Positions 23,190 to 33,680 of a DNA stretch of 64,000 nt are shown piece by piece. The translations under genes and the position numbers were made by a program. Under the pieces are notes generated by a model. It was not told the origin of the DNA and did no database searches. It saw nothing but the letters and a program-made list of their open reading frames with translations. The number at the start of each line of letters is the position of its first letter. Positions within the stretch are counted from its first letter, which is position 1. Source of the stretch: Entoloma clypeatum (taxonomy: Eukaryota; Basidiomycota; Agaricomycetes; Agaricales; Entolomataceae); assembly GCA_963565915.1 (NCBI GenBank), contig OY751488.1, forward strand, positions 1,674,001 to 1,738,000, read 5' to 3'.

Positions 23190-24296
23190 TGTTCGACTCG
23201 GATGACTGGTTGTTGGAAGCTGATTTTCTTCGCAGTCTTGGGTCTTATAAGCAGCCCTGAATGTTCAGCGCTCAGCTTACAAGGCAGCTACAAGTTGACT
23301 AATCCACAGCATTCCCAAACCACGATCACTTCGCGCTGATTGGGCGCCGAGTTTTGTGCTGCAGTGCAGTTGTTCCTTAACTCCCGAGTCGGATGCAGTG
23401 CTCCGCTTGACTCACCCTGGTTAGTGCTTCTAGTTGAGGTGGAGTCAAAACATATAACGGCGATGCTGCGGGCGACGAGATTTCTGGGCATACTTAGACC
23501 TACTTACATATGCATTGCCTCGAGGGGGATGTACATATGTGCTTCGAGAGAATTAACTACTGTCAAATCTCCAACTTGATAATGAGAACCTGTTCCGTTC
23601 GACCAGGATCCCAAGTATCGGGCGTTCCTAATATGTCTTCGACCTGAAAACATGATGAGGCGATCCTCGACACACGGAGGCATATGCTTACTAATACTTT
23701 TGATTGTTAGAAGCTGACTTCGGAGGTACTAGTACTAGCTGGCGTTTCATCCCGAGTAAGTACTATCAAACGTACGCAATACCCAGCGCTCAGCTCATTC
23801 CAGTTCTTAGATTGCTTCTTGTTCATTGAGAGTGCAACAATTCCAGGAATTCGGATCAATGGTTGCAAAGTCATCATCCCTGCAGCGCGATTTCTTTGAG
23901 CAAGCCGGCGATCGAACGGCTTTTGGTAGAAATCTCTACCCTCTTTCGTATAATGACTGATCTCAGATGCTCACACAAGACGAGCAATGCCTTTATCCCC
24001 GCCCCAAACTAATATGCAAGCTTGTGCAGAAACAGCCCAAGGCGCTCTGGGTCCGATGAGAACGAGCCTTTTCTGCCTGGGATAACGGGCGCGTTCCTTG
24101 GCCAAGCCATCTGAAACATTAGTTTCATAGATTCAAGGAACCGCAACTGACCCGTTATCCCCCTGCAGAGACGTGATCCTCAGAGGCTACAGCATTTGTC
24201 CACCTGGGAAAATTGGCCGTTAAAAGGCTAGATAAACACTCGCAGTTTCTGAAGCTCTTCTACCCCATTTTCCTCGTCTCGGAGGCCACGAATACG
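23190..24296. other. Region between secreted-protein gene and laccase
   Basis: It contains the secreted-protein promoter, the rest of duplication unit 2, a partial third copy of the promoter block (about 23690-23800), and the laccase promoter. No further gene is seen. A TTAAAAGG stretch about 75 bases before the laccase ATG may serve as its TATA element. Confidence 0.6.
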
Positions 24297-26593
24297 ATGC
24301 GTCTTTACGCGACCTCTATCCTCTCTCTGGCTCTTGGCATATCTGCTGTAACAATCGGTCCTGTGGCAGATCTATTTATCAGCAACCGCAAAGTCGCGCC
24401 TGATGGTTATACACGCGAGTATGTCCTTGACTTCCCGGTTTCGATTCGTCATCTAATGATTGACTTCAACTTATAGCGCCGTATTAGCCGGAACTTCGTC
24501 CGGTGGGACTCTCCTTGGTCCAGTTATCACTGGAAACAAGGTAATTAAATTCGTTTTCTTCAATACGTTCTTCGTCGCTGATCACTCTGTGATAGGGTGA
24601 CCGCTTTCGGTTGAATGTGGTCAACAACTTGAAGAACAGCACTATGTTGAGGAGTACCAGCATCGTAAGTAATCCGTTGAGATCGACGGCATAATCTGGG
24701 TTACTAACACTGTTTGATTAGCACTGGCATGGTTTCTTTCAGGCGGGCACCAGTTACGCGGACGGGCCCGTAGGTGTAACGCAATGTCCGATTGCCCCAG
24801 GAGATTCGTTCCTTTACGATTTCCGCGTGCCGGACCAGGCCGGCACATTCTGGTATCACTCCCATTACCGTAAGTCTTCCTTGCTTTTGTACCTCGATGT
24901 GACATTGGTGAAGCACATCCGACAGGGGTACAATATTGCGATGGGTTGCGTGGAGCTTTCGTCGTTTATGACCCATACGACCCGTACAAAAAATTGTAAG
25001 ATCTTGCCTCCAAAGAAACTTGACACAATCCTGACTCCCTTTTACGATATCAGGTACGATGTTGACGATGGTAGATACACGTCACCGTTCTTGATGCTTT
25101 CTTATTCTGATATCACGGTTTCACAGAGTCAACGATTATTACGCTAACAGATTGGTACCATCGAGCAGCCCCGTTCTCCAGATTGGCGCCAGAACCTGAC
25201 TCGGCGCTCATCAACGGTAGAGGCCGCGCATACGATGGTTCTTACCCGACTTCTCAACTCGCTGTGATCAATGTTGTTCGGGGGAAACGCTATCGCTTCA
25301 GACTCATATCAACTTCCTGCAATCCCAACTACGTCTTCTCCATTGATAATCACAACATGGTAAGTCTCTTTTTATATTCTTTCCATTCTGTGAACCCTTA
25401 CAATGATTGTCGGTAGACCATTATTGAAGTCGACGGCGAGAACCACGATCCATACACGGTGGATGCCATACCGATCTTTATTGGCCAACGGTACTCTTTC
25501 ATCCTCAATGCGAACCAACCTATCGACAATTACTGGATCCGCGCAAACCCGAACCGCGGAACCCAAGGTTTCCTAGGTGGGATCAACTCTGCTACCCTTC
25601 GCTACCAAGGCGCTCGACGCGCAGAGCCCAAAACGACATCGACCATCTCAAACCTTATGCTAGAAACAAATTTACATCCGACGGAGAACCCAGGCGCTCC
25701 AGGGGGCTCCGCTCCGGCGGATCTCGCGTTCAACTTGGATATTTCATTCGACTTGGCAGACTTCTTCTTCACCCTCAATGGCGTAAAAGGTTTTGAACCT
25801 CCGACCGTGCCAGTCCTTCTACAAATTCTCAGCGGGGCTCGCACGGTCCAGGAGTTGCTTCCTCCCGGCAACATCTTCACCTTGCCACACAACAAGGTCA
25901 TTGAAGTCAGTATTCCTGGTGGTTCCCCTGGCTTCCCGGTATGTTGGATGCTGTGTATGTTATGCGCCTACTGTTTTACTTATTCGTTTGACATGCTAGC
26001 ATCCGTTCCATATTCACGGCGTAAGTTTAAAGAATTGACAAGATAATTTACATTGAAACCTTCCTGGCTCTCTTCTAGCACACCTTCGACGTCATCAGGT
26101 CCGCGGGAAGCTCCACATACAACTTTGTTAATCCTGTAAGTCACTACCATGAGCCCATACTGGTGCAAAGGCATTGATACTGTTGCACAAGGTCCGCCGC
26201 GATGTCGTGAACACCGGCGGTGCCGGCGACAACGTCACGATCCGCTTCAAGACGGATAATAATGGCCCATGGATCTTCCACTGGTATGACTTTAATTCCT
26301 TCACACGATCGATACCGCCTGATCGCAAAACAGTCACATTGATTGGCACATCGACAAGTTCGTCTCTCCTTTTTCTGACGATATCTCGATGGTTGTTGAC
26401 CTTGGTTTTTCTCAGCGGGCTCGCAATTGTCTTCGCGGAGAATCCTGATGGGATTGCCACGCAGCAGAGACCTCCCGGTGAGTGCTCAATGTCCTCGTGG
26501 AGTGGATCTGAATTGATGAATCGAATCTGTTCCACAGCGGCCTGGGACAAACTCTGCCCTATTTTCAACGCGCTCCCGCCGGATGAACATTAA
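24297..26593 (+). CDS. Laccase (multicopper oxidase), secreted, 518 residues, 14 exons
   Basis: Exons: 24297-24418, 24477-24540, 24596-24664, 24722-24869, 24926-24995, 25054-25070, 25127-25359, 25417-25938, 26000-26020, 26079-26135, 26192-26283, 26334-26357, 26416-26477, 26538-26593. All introns are GT-AG, 49-61 bases, and the joined length is divisible by three. Laccases oxidise phenols at a type-1 copper and reduce oxygen to water at a trinuclear cluster. A signal peptide ([18 protein letters not shown]) starts the protein. Copper motifs are all present: HWHGFFQ (from residue 86), WYHSHY (129-134), HPFHIHGH (416-423) and HCHIDWH (471-477). The type-1 axial position (Cys472 plus 10) is Leu482. 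Oddities are HYRVQYCDG where family members read HLSTQYCDG, IDNGL instead of LEAGL, and a 17-base sixth exon. Length is normal for the family. Confidence 0.93.
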
Positions 26594-27426
26594 GATTTGG
26601 ACAGAAATGTAGGGATGAATCTTTGTCTAGAATGTGATGGACTTTTGTACTTGTCTACTCGAGCCGCTTCTTGTGAAATCCCTGCAAACTACGAAATCAT
26701 ACTATTCTGGAACGAGGAACTCATTTTCATGTTCGTCTCGGTGTATTACAAACACGAAGAATTTGTAGTATAGCTTCGACCTAATATAAGAAAAGAGCTG
26801 GCTGTATCGCCACTCCTTCACTTGTGATGGAAGATCCAGACAGCCTTGGCGGAAGAACTTTCTCGGAAATTTGCATGAGAAAGATGAGCGTCCGGATATC
26901 TAGAAATTCTCAAGTCAAAACTTCACTCGCTGTTGTGGTAAGATCTGAGAGAAAGGTAAGTGCTACGGCACGGGGCCTCGCCGCCACACCTTAAGAAGAG
27001 GGTGTGATAAATCTTGGAATATAGTGCGAACCCATGCCGTGATCCAGACCGGAGAGAAAACGAGACAACGTGGGTCATATTACGGTGATTCACTGAGTTG
27101 GTGATCCGAGATGGAGTGTCCACCATTGGCAGCGCAGCTATTTACTAGATAATATTAGCCTTTTCGGCGAGTAAGTAGATGTCACCACGCGAAAATTGAA
27201 GTTCCCGACGGAAGGATCCAAGTTGGCAACTAGTTCATGAAGTACCCATAGTTTTCTCTTGAGATGCACACCGACTCGAGTAGTAGAAGTTCGAGTTTGA
27301 TCACACGAGTCGGCGTTCGGAATTTGCTGAGCCTCAAGGCAAAATTCAATTCTGCCTCTGATCCTCCCACACCCCCCTTAAATCGCGCGATACCCCGCCC
27401 CTCTCCCCTTGCCTTACTTTGCCAGG
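26594..27426. other. Intergenic region between laccase and co-chaperone gene
   Basis: About 830 bases with no gene recognised. It should hold the laccase 3' end and the promoter of the TPR/J-domain gene. A CT-rich stretch at about 27360-27425 directly precedes the downstream start codon, as is common in fungal promoters. Confidence 0.6.
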
Positions 27427-29521
27427 ATGGCCAACAAAAAGTCAAAATCAAAAAAGAAATCCAACGCAGCAGCAGAAGTGTACGTATATCTCAAACTCTC
27501 CCCTTTCGAACAACCCAGATCGTCCGATGAAATTACACGCCATGATCCTGACGTCCTTTTATAAGTCTCAATGTCGCAACAGAAAACGGACCCTCCACTC
27601 CCAAAAACGTCCCACCACCGGCACCAGCACCGAGCCCAGCGACCACCTCTGTATCACCTGAGCCGGAACCCGACAACACAGCACGCGCTGAGAAGGTCAA
27701 GGAGCAGGGGAACGTTGCGTTCAGAGCCGGGAAATACGGCGAGGCCATCGAGTTTTACACCAAAGCCACAGGTGAGAGAGAGCCACTCGCTGATCCTCTC
27801 TGCATGCGGATGGCGAAGCTGACACCAATTCTTTCTCGTGATCGCGATCCAGAAATGAACCCATCCGAACCGTCCTACCTGACCAACCGCGCCGCCTCGT
27901 ACATCGCGCTCAAACGGTTCCGCCCCGCACTCGAAGACTGCCAGTCCGCGCTGGCCGCCCAATCGCCCTCGCCCTCCACCGCGTCGTCCTCTCCTACTTC
28001 GACCACTACGCCGACCCAACCCTCTCCAGCTGCCACTGCAGCAACGGTCAAGACCCTCCTCCGCCTCGGGCGCTGCCAGCTCGCGCTTGGGTCCTCCGCC
28101 GCCGCGCATGCCACCGTGCGTGCAGTGCTCACGCTTGATGCCGTTAACGCCGCTGCGAAGCAGCTCAAGGACAAGATTTCTGTGCTCGAGGGCCACGTGC
28201 GGAACGTCGATGCGGCGCGGAAGAAGAGGCATTGGGGCATGGCAAGGCTGGCGCTGGATAAGTGTCTGCAGGCGGTTGAGGGGGAGGGCGCAGAGATCCC
28301 GACGGAGTGGAGGTGTTGGAGGGTAGAGCTGGAGCTGTGTAGGGGGAATTTGGACGGGGCGAACGCGGCTGCGAAGTAGGTTTTGTTTTTATGAGACTTC
28401 TCCCTGGTCCTGATGGGATTGATTGGTGGGTAGCGACGCGTTGAGGCTGAACCCGAATTCGCCGGATATACTTGCGATCAGGGGGTTGGTGCTGTTTTTG
28501 AGTGGGAAGTTGCCACAGGCGCTGCAGCATATGGCGTCTGCACTTCGGTTGGACCCGGGCCATGAGGCCGCGAGGCGGTTGCGGATAAGGGTGAAGGATG
28601 TGGAGAGGCTGAAGGAGGAAGGAAATGTGTTGTTCAAGGCGGGGAAACACGAGGAAGCGATTGAGAAGTATAATGAAGCGCTGGATGTGAGCGTCTTTCT
28701 CTCTCTTGTTCTGGGATGTTGATGCCGACGTTGGTAGAGCGTTGGTGATAAAGAAGAAGAGGCTGGTGGGGGTCAGATCCGCGCAACATTGCTGTCGAAT
28801 CGCGCGACTACGTTGCTAAAGGTATGTGGACCTACGTACATATCCACCTCCTAACAGCATCTCTCCAGCTGGAGCGCCACCAAGAGGCCCTCGTCGACAC
28901 CGACGCCTCCCTCGCGCTCTTCCCCACCTCCTTCAAAGCCCTCCGCACCCGCGCCCGGATCAACCTCCATCTTGAACAGTACGATACCGCAGTCGCCGAT
29001 TTCAAAACCGCCATCGAGCAAGCCGGGGTCGAGGGCAGCGATGCAGATGTGCGTGCGCTGAAAGCAGAGTTGAAGAAAGCGGAGGCGGCACTGAAGAGGA
29101 GCAAGACGAAGGATTACTACAAGATCTTGGGTGTGCAGAGGGAATGCAACGAGGCTGATATCAAGAAGGCGTATAGGAGGGAAAGTTTGAAGCATCATCC
29201 GGATAAGGTGGGATCGTCTCTTGGTCTATGTTTATATTCTTATTGATTGGGGGGTGGGACGATATCGAATAGGGAGGAGACGAAGAGAAGTTCAAGCTTG
29301 TTGCCGAGGCACATGCGGTCTTGTCTGATCCGCGGAGGCGGGAGAGGTACGATTTGGGCGAGGATGAGGATGGGATGAACGATTCGTCGGGGATGGGTGG
29401 GATGGGTATGACGCAGGCGGACCTTGCAGACCTTTTTGCGCAGTTCCATGGCGGAGGAGGCGGGTTCCGCTTTGCGGGGGGTGGAGGGAGGAGAGAGCAT
29501 TCGCATGGGTTCCCGTTCTAG
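27427..29521 (+). CDS. TPR/J-domain co-chaperone (DNAJC7/TPR2-like), 568 residues
   Basis: Seven exons: 27427-27479, 27566-27771, 27853-28375, 28434-28686, 28738-28821, 28869-29207 and 29273-29521; joined length divisible by three. The N-terminus is lysine-rich ([12 protein letters not shown]), followed by TPR units ([74 protein letters not shown]) and a C-terminal J domain (DYYKILGV... with HHPDK, the HPD that stimulates Hsp70 ATPase) and a Gly-rich tail. DNAJC7-type proteins shuttle clients between Hsp70 and Hsp90 in the cytosol. A low-complexity Ser/Thr/Pro insertion splits one TPR (27957-28030). The first intron is the least certain: GTACGT at 27480 to AAG at 27565 is the only pair I found that keeps frame. 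Confidence 0.88.
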
Positions 29522-29663
29522 GATGTCCCCCCTTTGCATATCTTTACTCATGGTGCAGAAGTAGTCTGCGAGTTTTTTCTTTTTCTCGAGTTTTTCTTGT
29601 TTTCGTATACCTTTTAATTGCTGTTTTGTAACATTCCAGTGTGGTGGAGATAAATTGATTGTC

Positions 29664-29737
29664 GGCCGACTAGCTCAGTTGGTTAGAGCGTCGTGCTAAT
29701 AACGCGAAGGTCTTGGGTTCGATCCCCACGTTGGCCA
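29664..29737 (+). tRNA. tRNA-Ile (anticodon AAU)
   Basis: A 74-base cloverleaf: acceptor GGCCGAC with GTTGGCC plus discriminator A, D arm AGCTCAGTTGGTTAGAGC, anticodon loop CTAATAA, T loop TTCGATC. The A box and the GGTTCGATCCC B box are intact. A T7 run at 29758-29764 is a plausible Pol III terminator. No intron. Confidence 0.92.
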
Positions 29738-29899
29738 CTCAGTTTGTTCATGACTCCTTTTTTTGATCGGAATTACTTGACGCGTCGCGTCGCGACGGCG
29801 TTGCTGTTTATGTAAGGTCCAAAAATTTGCTTTGTTGAAGAATAAGGCCAGCCTGTGGCTGACGACACCTTTTTCTTTCACTCTTTTCTCATTCCCATC

Positions 29900-30784
29900 A
29901 TGACCACTGCATACTCTGCGTTCTTTGCCTCGGGCCTGCTTGCCCCTCCTCACACCCCTGATGCCTCCCATAACGCCCGCTACGACCCATTAGAAGACTA
30001 CGCTGCGCCAGACAGCGACATCGAGATAGATGATGACAGAGAAATCACCCCAACACCACAGAACCACCCTCTCTCATCTACGAACCAACAACGCCCGCGT
30101 CTCCGCAAACGCCGGTCCAGCGTTACCCTCGCCTCCTCTCCCATGAACGCCATCCGCTCGCCCACGCGCAACGCCGGCGCAGCCTTCCAGCTGCAGATCC
30201 GCCGCCCAAATTCCTCTCGCTCGCGTTCGCGCAGCAGTGGCCGCGCGGCACCCCCCGATAATCACGCCGCCAACAACATCACGCTCATCGGCAATACCGT
30301 CAATACCAACGCAACTGACGGCACGAGCATCGTCGGCCGCATGCGGAGCAGCAGTATCGGAGGAATGTCCCGGTAAGTTCCCCTTTTTTTTCCCCCCTCG
30401 TTTCGCTTTCGCTTTGCTCTTGACCGGGTTTCACGGGGTTCCGTGCCCGTTGCTCTCTCTCTTTTTTTAGTTTTTTTTTCTCCCCTACGGAATTATCTGT
30501 CTCCCGCCTCCCCCCTCCTTGACAACCGGATACTGACTATTTGCTACGCCTTATCCGACAGACCAAGAAGAGGAGTGCGCCGCCTCGCGGCGCCCGCCGC
30601 CCCTCCGCCGACCGTGCCCCTCCCAGCTGTCCCCACAGCAGGGCCCCCGCTGAGGAACCGCTCCGCGGAAGCGTTGCCCTCGCCCTCGGCGGCTATTGCT
30701 GTCAGGGGCGGCTTCAACCGGAGGAGGTCGTTCTCGGTAGGAGGGGCGCTTGCGATACGGATTGACGAGGAGATCAAGGAGTAG
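29900..30784 (+). CDS. Unknown 231-residue protein, basic and disordered
   Basis: Two exons, 29900-30372 and 30562-30784, around a 189-base intron (GTAAGT...ACAG) with long pyrimidine runs. The N-terminus is AYSAFFASGLLAPP, followed by an acidic DSDIEIDDD patch, then a long Ser/Arg-rich stretch (RLRKRRSSVTLASS, NSSRSRSRSSGR), a Pro-rich segment and a C-terminal RRRSFSVGGALAIRIDEE. No signal peptide, membrane segment or known domain is visible. RRSS/RRRSFS could be basophilic kinase sites, an inference. It lies between two opposing tRNA-Ile genes. I do not recognise the family. The splice-linked reading and strong Arg/Ser bias support a real gene. Confidence 0.62.
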
Positions 30785-31291
30785 GGTGGGTCGCAGCGGC
30801 GCACCGGTTTCTGAATCGATTCGCTCTGGAAGCGTTTCTCTCTCTCCCCCTAAGGCGGCTTAACTTCTCCCCGGACTATGGTGCTGGACGCTCCATCCGT
30901 CTCTCGACTCCCTGTTTTCGGCTGGAATTATGCTTTTTATGTTATTTTCTACACTAGGTCCCTCCTCATAGTTACTGGAATCTGGTATATCCCCTTTTCC
31001 CTTTATTTATTCTTCCTCTTTATTTATCCTTTGTCACTTCGTGTTCATAGATAATGCCACCACACTCGGTACGAAAAGTACATGTCCATAGATATTCTTA
31101 TTGTTATTATTACCTTACTACTACCGTATGAACTCGTTCATACCCTACTTCTTATTTCTACTCTACCTCTACCTATCTGGTATAATCAATTGTCATTCAT
31201 GTGTGATCAGATATATGTGCACTGAACTCAACCCGCCCAAACTGCCCAACCTTCAAACACGTAAAAGAAAAGTCGCATCTTGAATGACCAA
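30785..31291. other. Intergenic region, no gene recognised
   Basis: 3' flank of the preceding gene, AT-rich with pyrimidine runs; nothing further identified. Confidence 0.6.
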
Positions 31292-31365
31292 TGGCCAACA
31301 TTGGGTTCAAACCCAAGCCCTTCGCATTATTAGCACAACACTCTAACCAACTGAGCTAGTTGGCC
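31292..31365 (-). tRNA. tRNA-Ile (AAU)-like gene, probably a decayed copy
   Basis: Same 74-base layout as the tRNA at 29664-29737, on the other strand: acceptor GGCCAAC with GTTGGCC, D arm unchanged, anticodon loop CTAATAA. Most differences are C to T or G to A at CpG sites. The T loop reads TTTGAAC instead of TTCGATC and the T stem gains mismatches, so the B box is weakened. It may be a pseudogene. Confidence 0.7.
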
Positions 31366-32531
31366 ATTAAAAGAAAAAGCTGGGTGGTTCTCCTGTGTGG
31401 TCTAGTGTCTCAAAACTTTTCTTTTTGTAAAAAGTCTGTGCCACCATACAACCAACGCCCAGTTCTTGCCTTTGCAACTGAAGGAAACACGGATTGGGTT
31501 GAATCACTCAACGTCTCTGTCACCTCTCTTGCTGAGGCGGAATATCTTTTTGATAGTCCCCCTTGCTACTTCACTGATTTTGCCCCTCTATTCAGAGGAC
31601 ACATTCAGTTGTTCTTCAACAAGTTTTTGGCCTTTGTCGAAAATGGTAAACACAGAGCCAAGGCGTCCACCCAGACTCCTCCACCTCCTCCTCCACCAGC
31701 ACCAGCTGTCCGTCAGTCCTGCTCGATGCAGACTATCCCTCCCATGCACAAGGCACGTTCCTCACAAACACCTCATGCCCCCCATATCTCTGCAGCAGCC
31801 CAGACCTCAGGTCCAGACCTGCTACAAGTGCCCACCCTTTCCTCTGTACCTTCCCAGGTGCCGCCTCGTGCTTGCGCTTCTGTGGTAGTCCAGGCCTCAG
31901 CCCTAGATCCATGAACGCCCACACCTCTAGCGCCCTCCCCAGTGTCTTCCTCTCCCACATGCTCCTATGCCTCTGTGGCCTCCCCTCTCCCGCACCCTCT
32001 TGTGCCCCCTCTCCCCTTCCTGTCCCTGTCCTGAAAGGGCCTTCAGTGGCTCCTCTGTCAGTTCATGAACAGCGACCCCCTCCCTCTGGCAAGAGACATT
32101 GTCAGTCTCCACCCAGATTGCCCCACCCTCTGCCGTCCAAACTGGCACCTGTTCCCTGCTCATCAAGACCCTTGAGTCCTGAGCCCCCTCATGTGTCTGC
32201 CCCCAAATTCAGCGGCCCACCTCCCCCTGCCCAGAAGGTTTTCTCCCCTTTGCTTCCACCCTTCCCCCCCAGAGTGCACTCTCCATGCCCTCCCTCTCCC
32301 CCTTTCTTCCCCTATATGGGACCCCCGCCAGGATTGCCGCAACCATGGCCCTCCTATCTCCCTGTGTTCTTGAAGAACTTCAACCTGAAGGCTGCGCCTC
32401 AACCCGCCCCCTCTGTTCCCCTTCCCTCCCATTCGTCTGGCCTGTCCAAGGTCACACTCCCACTGATCCGATGGGCTGCCGATGGGATCCTGACCATTAC
32501 ATGGCAAACATTCTTGTCCCCTTCTGTTTGA
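31360..32531 (+). other. Proline-rich reading frames, unrecognised (possible repeat remnant)
   Basis: Two overlapping plus-strand frames, 31360-31914 (184 codons) and 31872-32531 (219 codons). The first has a non-repetitive N-terminal part (about residues 34-98, with FATEGNTDWVESLNVS) before a run of prolines. The second is largely Pro/Ser/Leu-rich and ends with LIRWAADGILTITW. The first frame begins inside the tRNA-Ile-like gene, so its start codon cannot be trusted. A CCT/CCC-rich strand bias alone can create long open frames here. It could be a decayed retroelement gag-like region, but I found no diagnostic motif. From 32532 to 32786 nothing is recognised. Confidence 0.3.
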
Positions 32532-32791
32532 AGTCTCTTTCTTTCTTTCACGTATAAGGAATGGTCTAACAACCCTGTACGTCTCTCTTTCTAGTTTTTT
32601 ATTTTGTTCTACTTTTCTATACACAACACATCACCTACAACACGCTGTCTCAATATCCTTTCATGGACATTTCAGTGTCCATCTCTATCCTTACTTATTG
32701 GATATGCACATAGGCTGTCCCCAGAGGGCCTTACTCTACCATGCTACTCATACTGCAGTCCCTGCTTAGCAGTAGTGGTTACCCCTTGTAC

Positions 32792-33159
32792 TGTTATGCG
32801 TAACAAACCGTTCCAAGGTTCGGGCAGAGTATGCAGGAAGATGGAAAGGCGAAGAGCAATGTGATTGCTAAATCTAAGGAATCTAGCTATAGTACAAAGG
32901 GTTTATATAGGTACTGACTATAGGCGATAGCATATGAGTCAGTGCTGCGCAAGGCAGTGTATCTGAGTAAGATAACTGCGGAAGGCAGTGCGTCTGAGTA
33001 AGACGACTGCGGAATGAGTCAGACAGCTGCGGAAAGCGAGTCAGCGCGGGAGCGAAGTATACTAAAGGAAATAAAGTATAATACGATATGTGTAAGCGGG
33101 GGCCGATGAGTAAAAGTGAAAAAGTAAGCATATACGTCCGTAGTCGTTAGTCCGTAACA
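32792..33159 (-). repeat. 3' LTR of the gypsy element (368 bp)
   Basis: TGTTA...TAACA termini. Minus-strand TATATAAA at 32903-32910, and internal short repeats around CTGCGGAA and GAGTAAGA. It includes the 58 bp missing from the other LTR. Confidence 0.94.
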
Positions 33160-33196
33160 TGTTCCCCTCCTCAAGGTCTGTGTCCTCACAGACTAC

Positions 33197-33565
33197 CTAC
33201 TCCCATCCATCGTTGCCATTTGGATCGGCCCAGGCAGGGTCAACTCGGTTACCCCAATCCTTTATTAGTTCATCGTTTACCGCCGTGGCAAACTCTAAAC
33301 CTCGAACGGCGAGGCGAAGGCGTCGGTTCTCGACAGCAAGGGTGTTGGTATAGTTTTTGAGGATGAGTTTCTCCTCAGCGGTGGGGGCGGTTGGCAAATC
33401 GGAAAGGGTATGAAGGCGGATATGCATCTGCCGGTGAAGGATGTCGGCAACGGAGGTTTCGAGCGCATGGATCTGGTCGCGCATGGAGAGCGCTTCGCCG
33501 ATGAGGGTGGTGATGGTGGGGTTGATATCGGAAGCATCGGTGGAGGCGGCGGTGATGTTGGACAT
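33197..33565 (-). CDS. Accessory ORF3 of the gypsy element, 122 residues, coiled-coil-like
   Basis: A complete ATG-to-TAG frame between the pol stop (33681) and the polypurine tract, on the coding strand of the element and in the place where env sits in retroviruses. The product has no signal peptide or membrane segment. It looks helical and heptad-like (IGEALSMRDQIHALETSVADI, then AEEKLILKNYTNTLAVENRRL) with an acidic Trp-containing end (NDGWE). I recognise no family. The start lies about 115 bases after the pol stop, so translation would need reinitiation or a separate transcript. Confidence 0.55.
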   Translation of the reverse strand: MSNITAASTDASDINPTITTLIGEALSMRDQIHALETSVADILHRQMHIRLHTLSDLPTAPTAEEKLILKNYTNTLAVENRRLRLAVRGLEFATAVNDELIKDWGNRVDPAWADPNGNDGWE

Positions 33566-33680
33566 GGCAGAAATGATGTTTGAAAGGTATAAGAAGAACG
33601 GCGTGTTGGGCGAGAAGAGTTGGAGCGGGGAACTCGATGTGACAGAAGTCGATGTGGAAAATGGCTCAAAGTTTATTCTT

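Larger units (their letters stand above)
21640..24000. repeat. Tandem duplication, two units of about 1.1-1.2 kb
   Basis: Unit 1 (about 21660-22760) and unit 2 (about 22880-24000) share blocks in the same order: a secreted-protein gene on the minus strand (near 21702-22010 and 22885-23189), a block with CC(A/C)TGGTTAGT (near 22206 and 23407), and a block around TTTTGGTAG(G/A)AATCTCTACC (near 22648 and 23919). A third partial copy of the gene's upstream sequence is at about 23690-23800 without a coding part. The units are strongly diverged, so the duplication is old. Unit edges are approximate. Confidence 0.7.

Noticed and set aside
29696..29971. Minus-strand frame of 91 codons crossing the tRNA-Ile
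   Set aside because: It reads antisense through the tRNA and across the start of the neighbouring gene; composition and motifs give no support.
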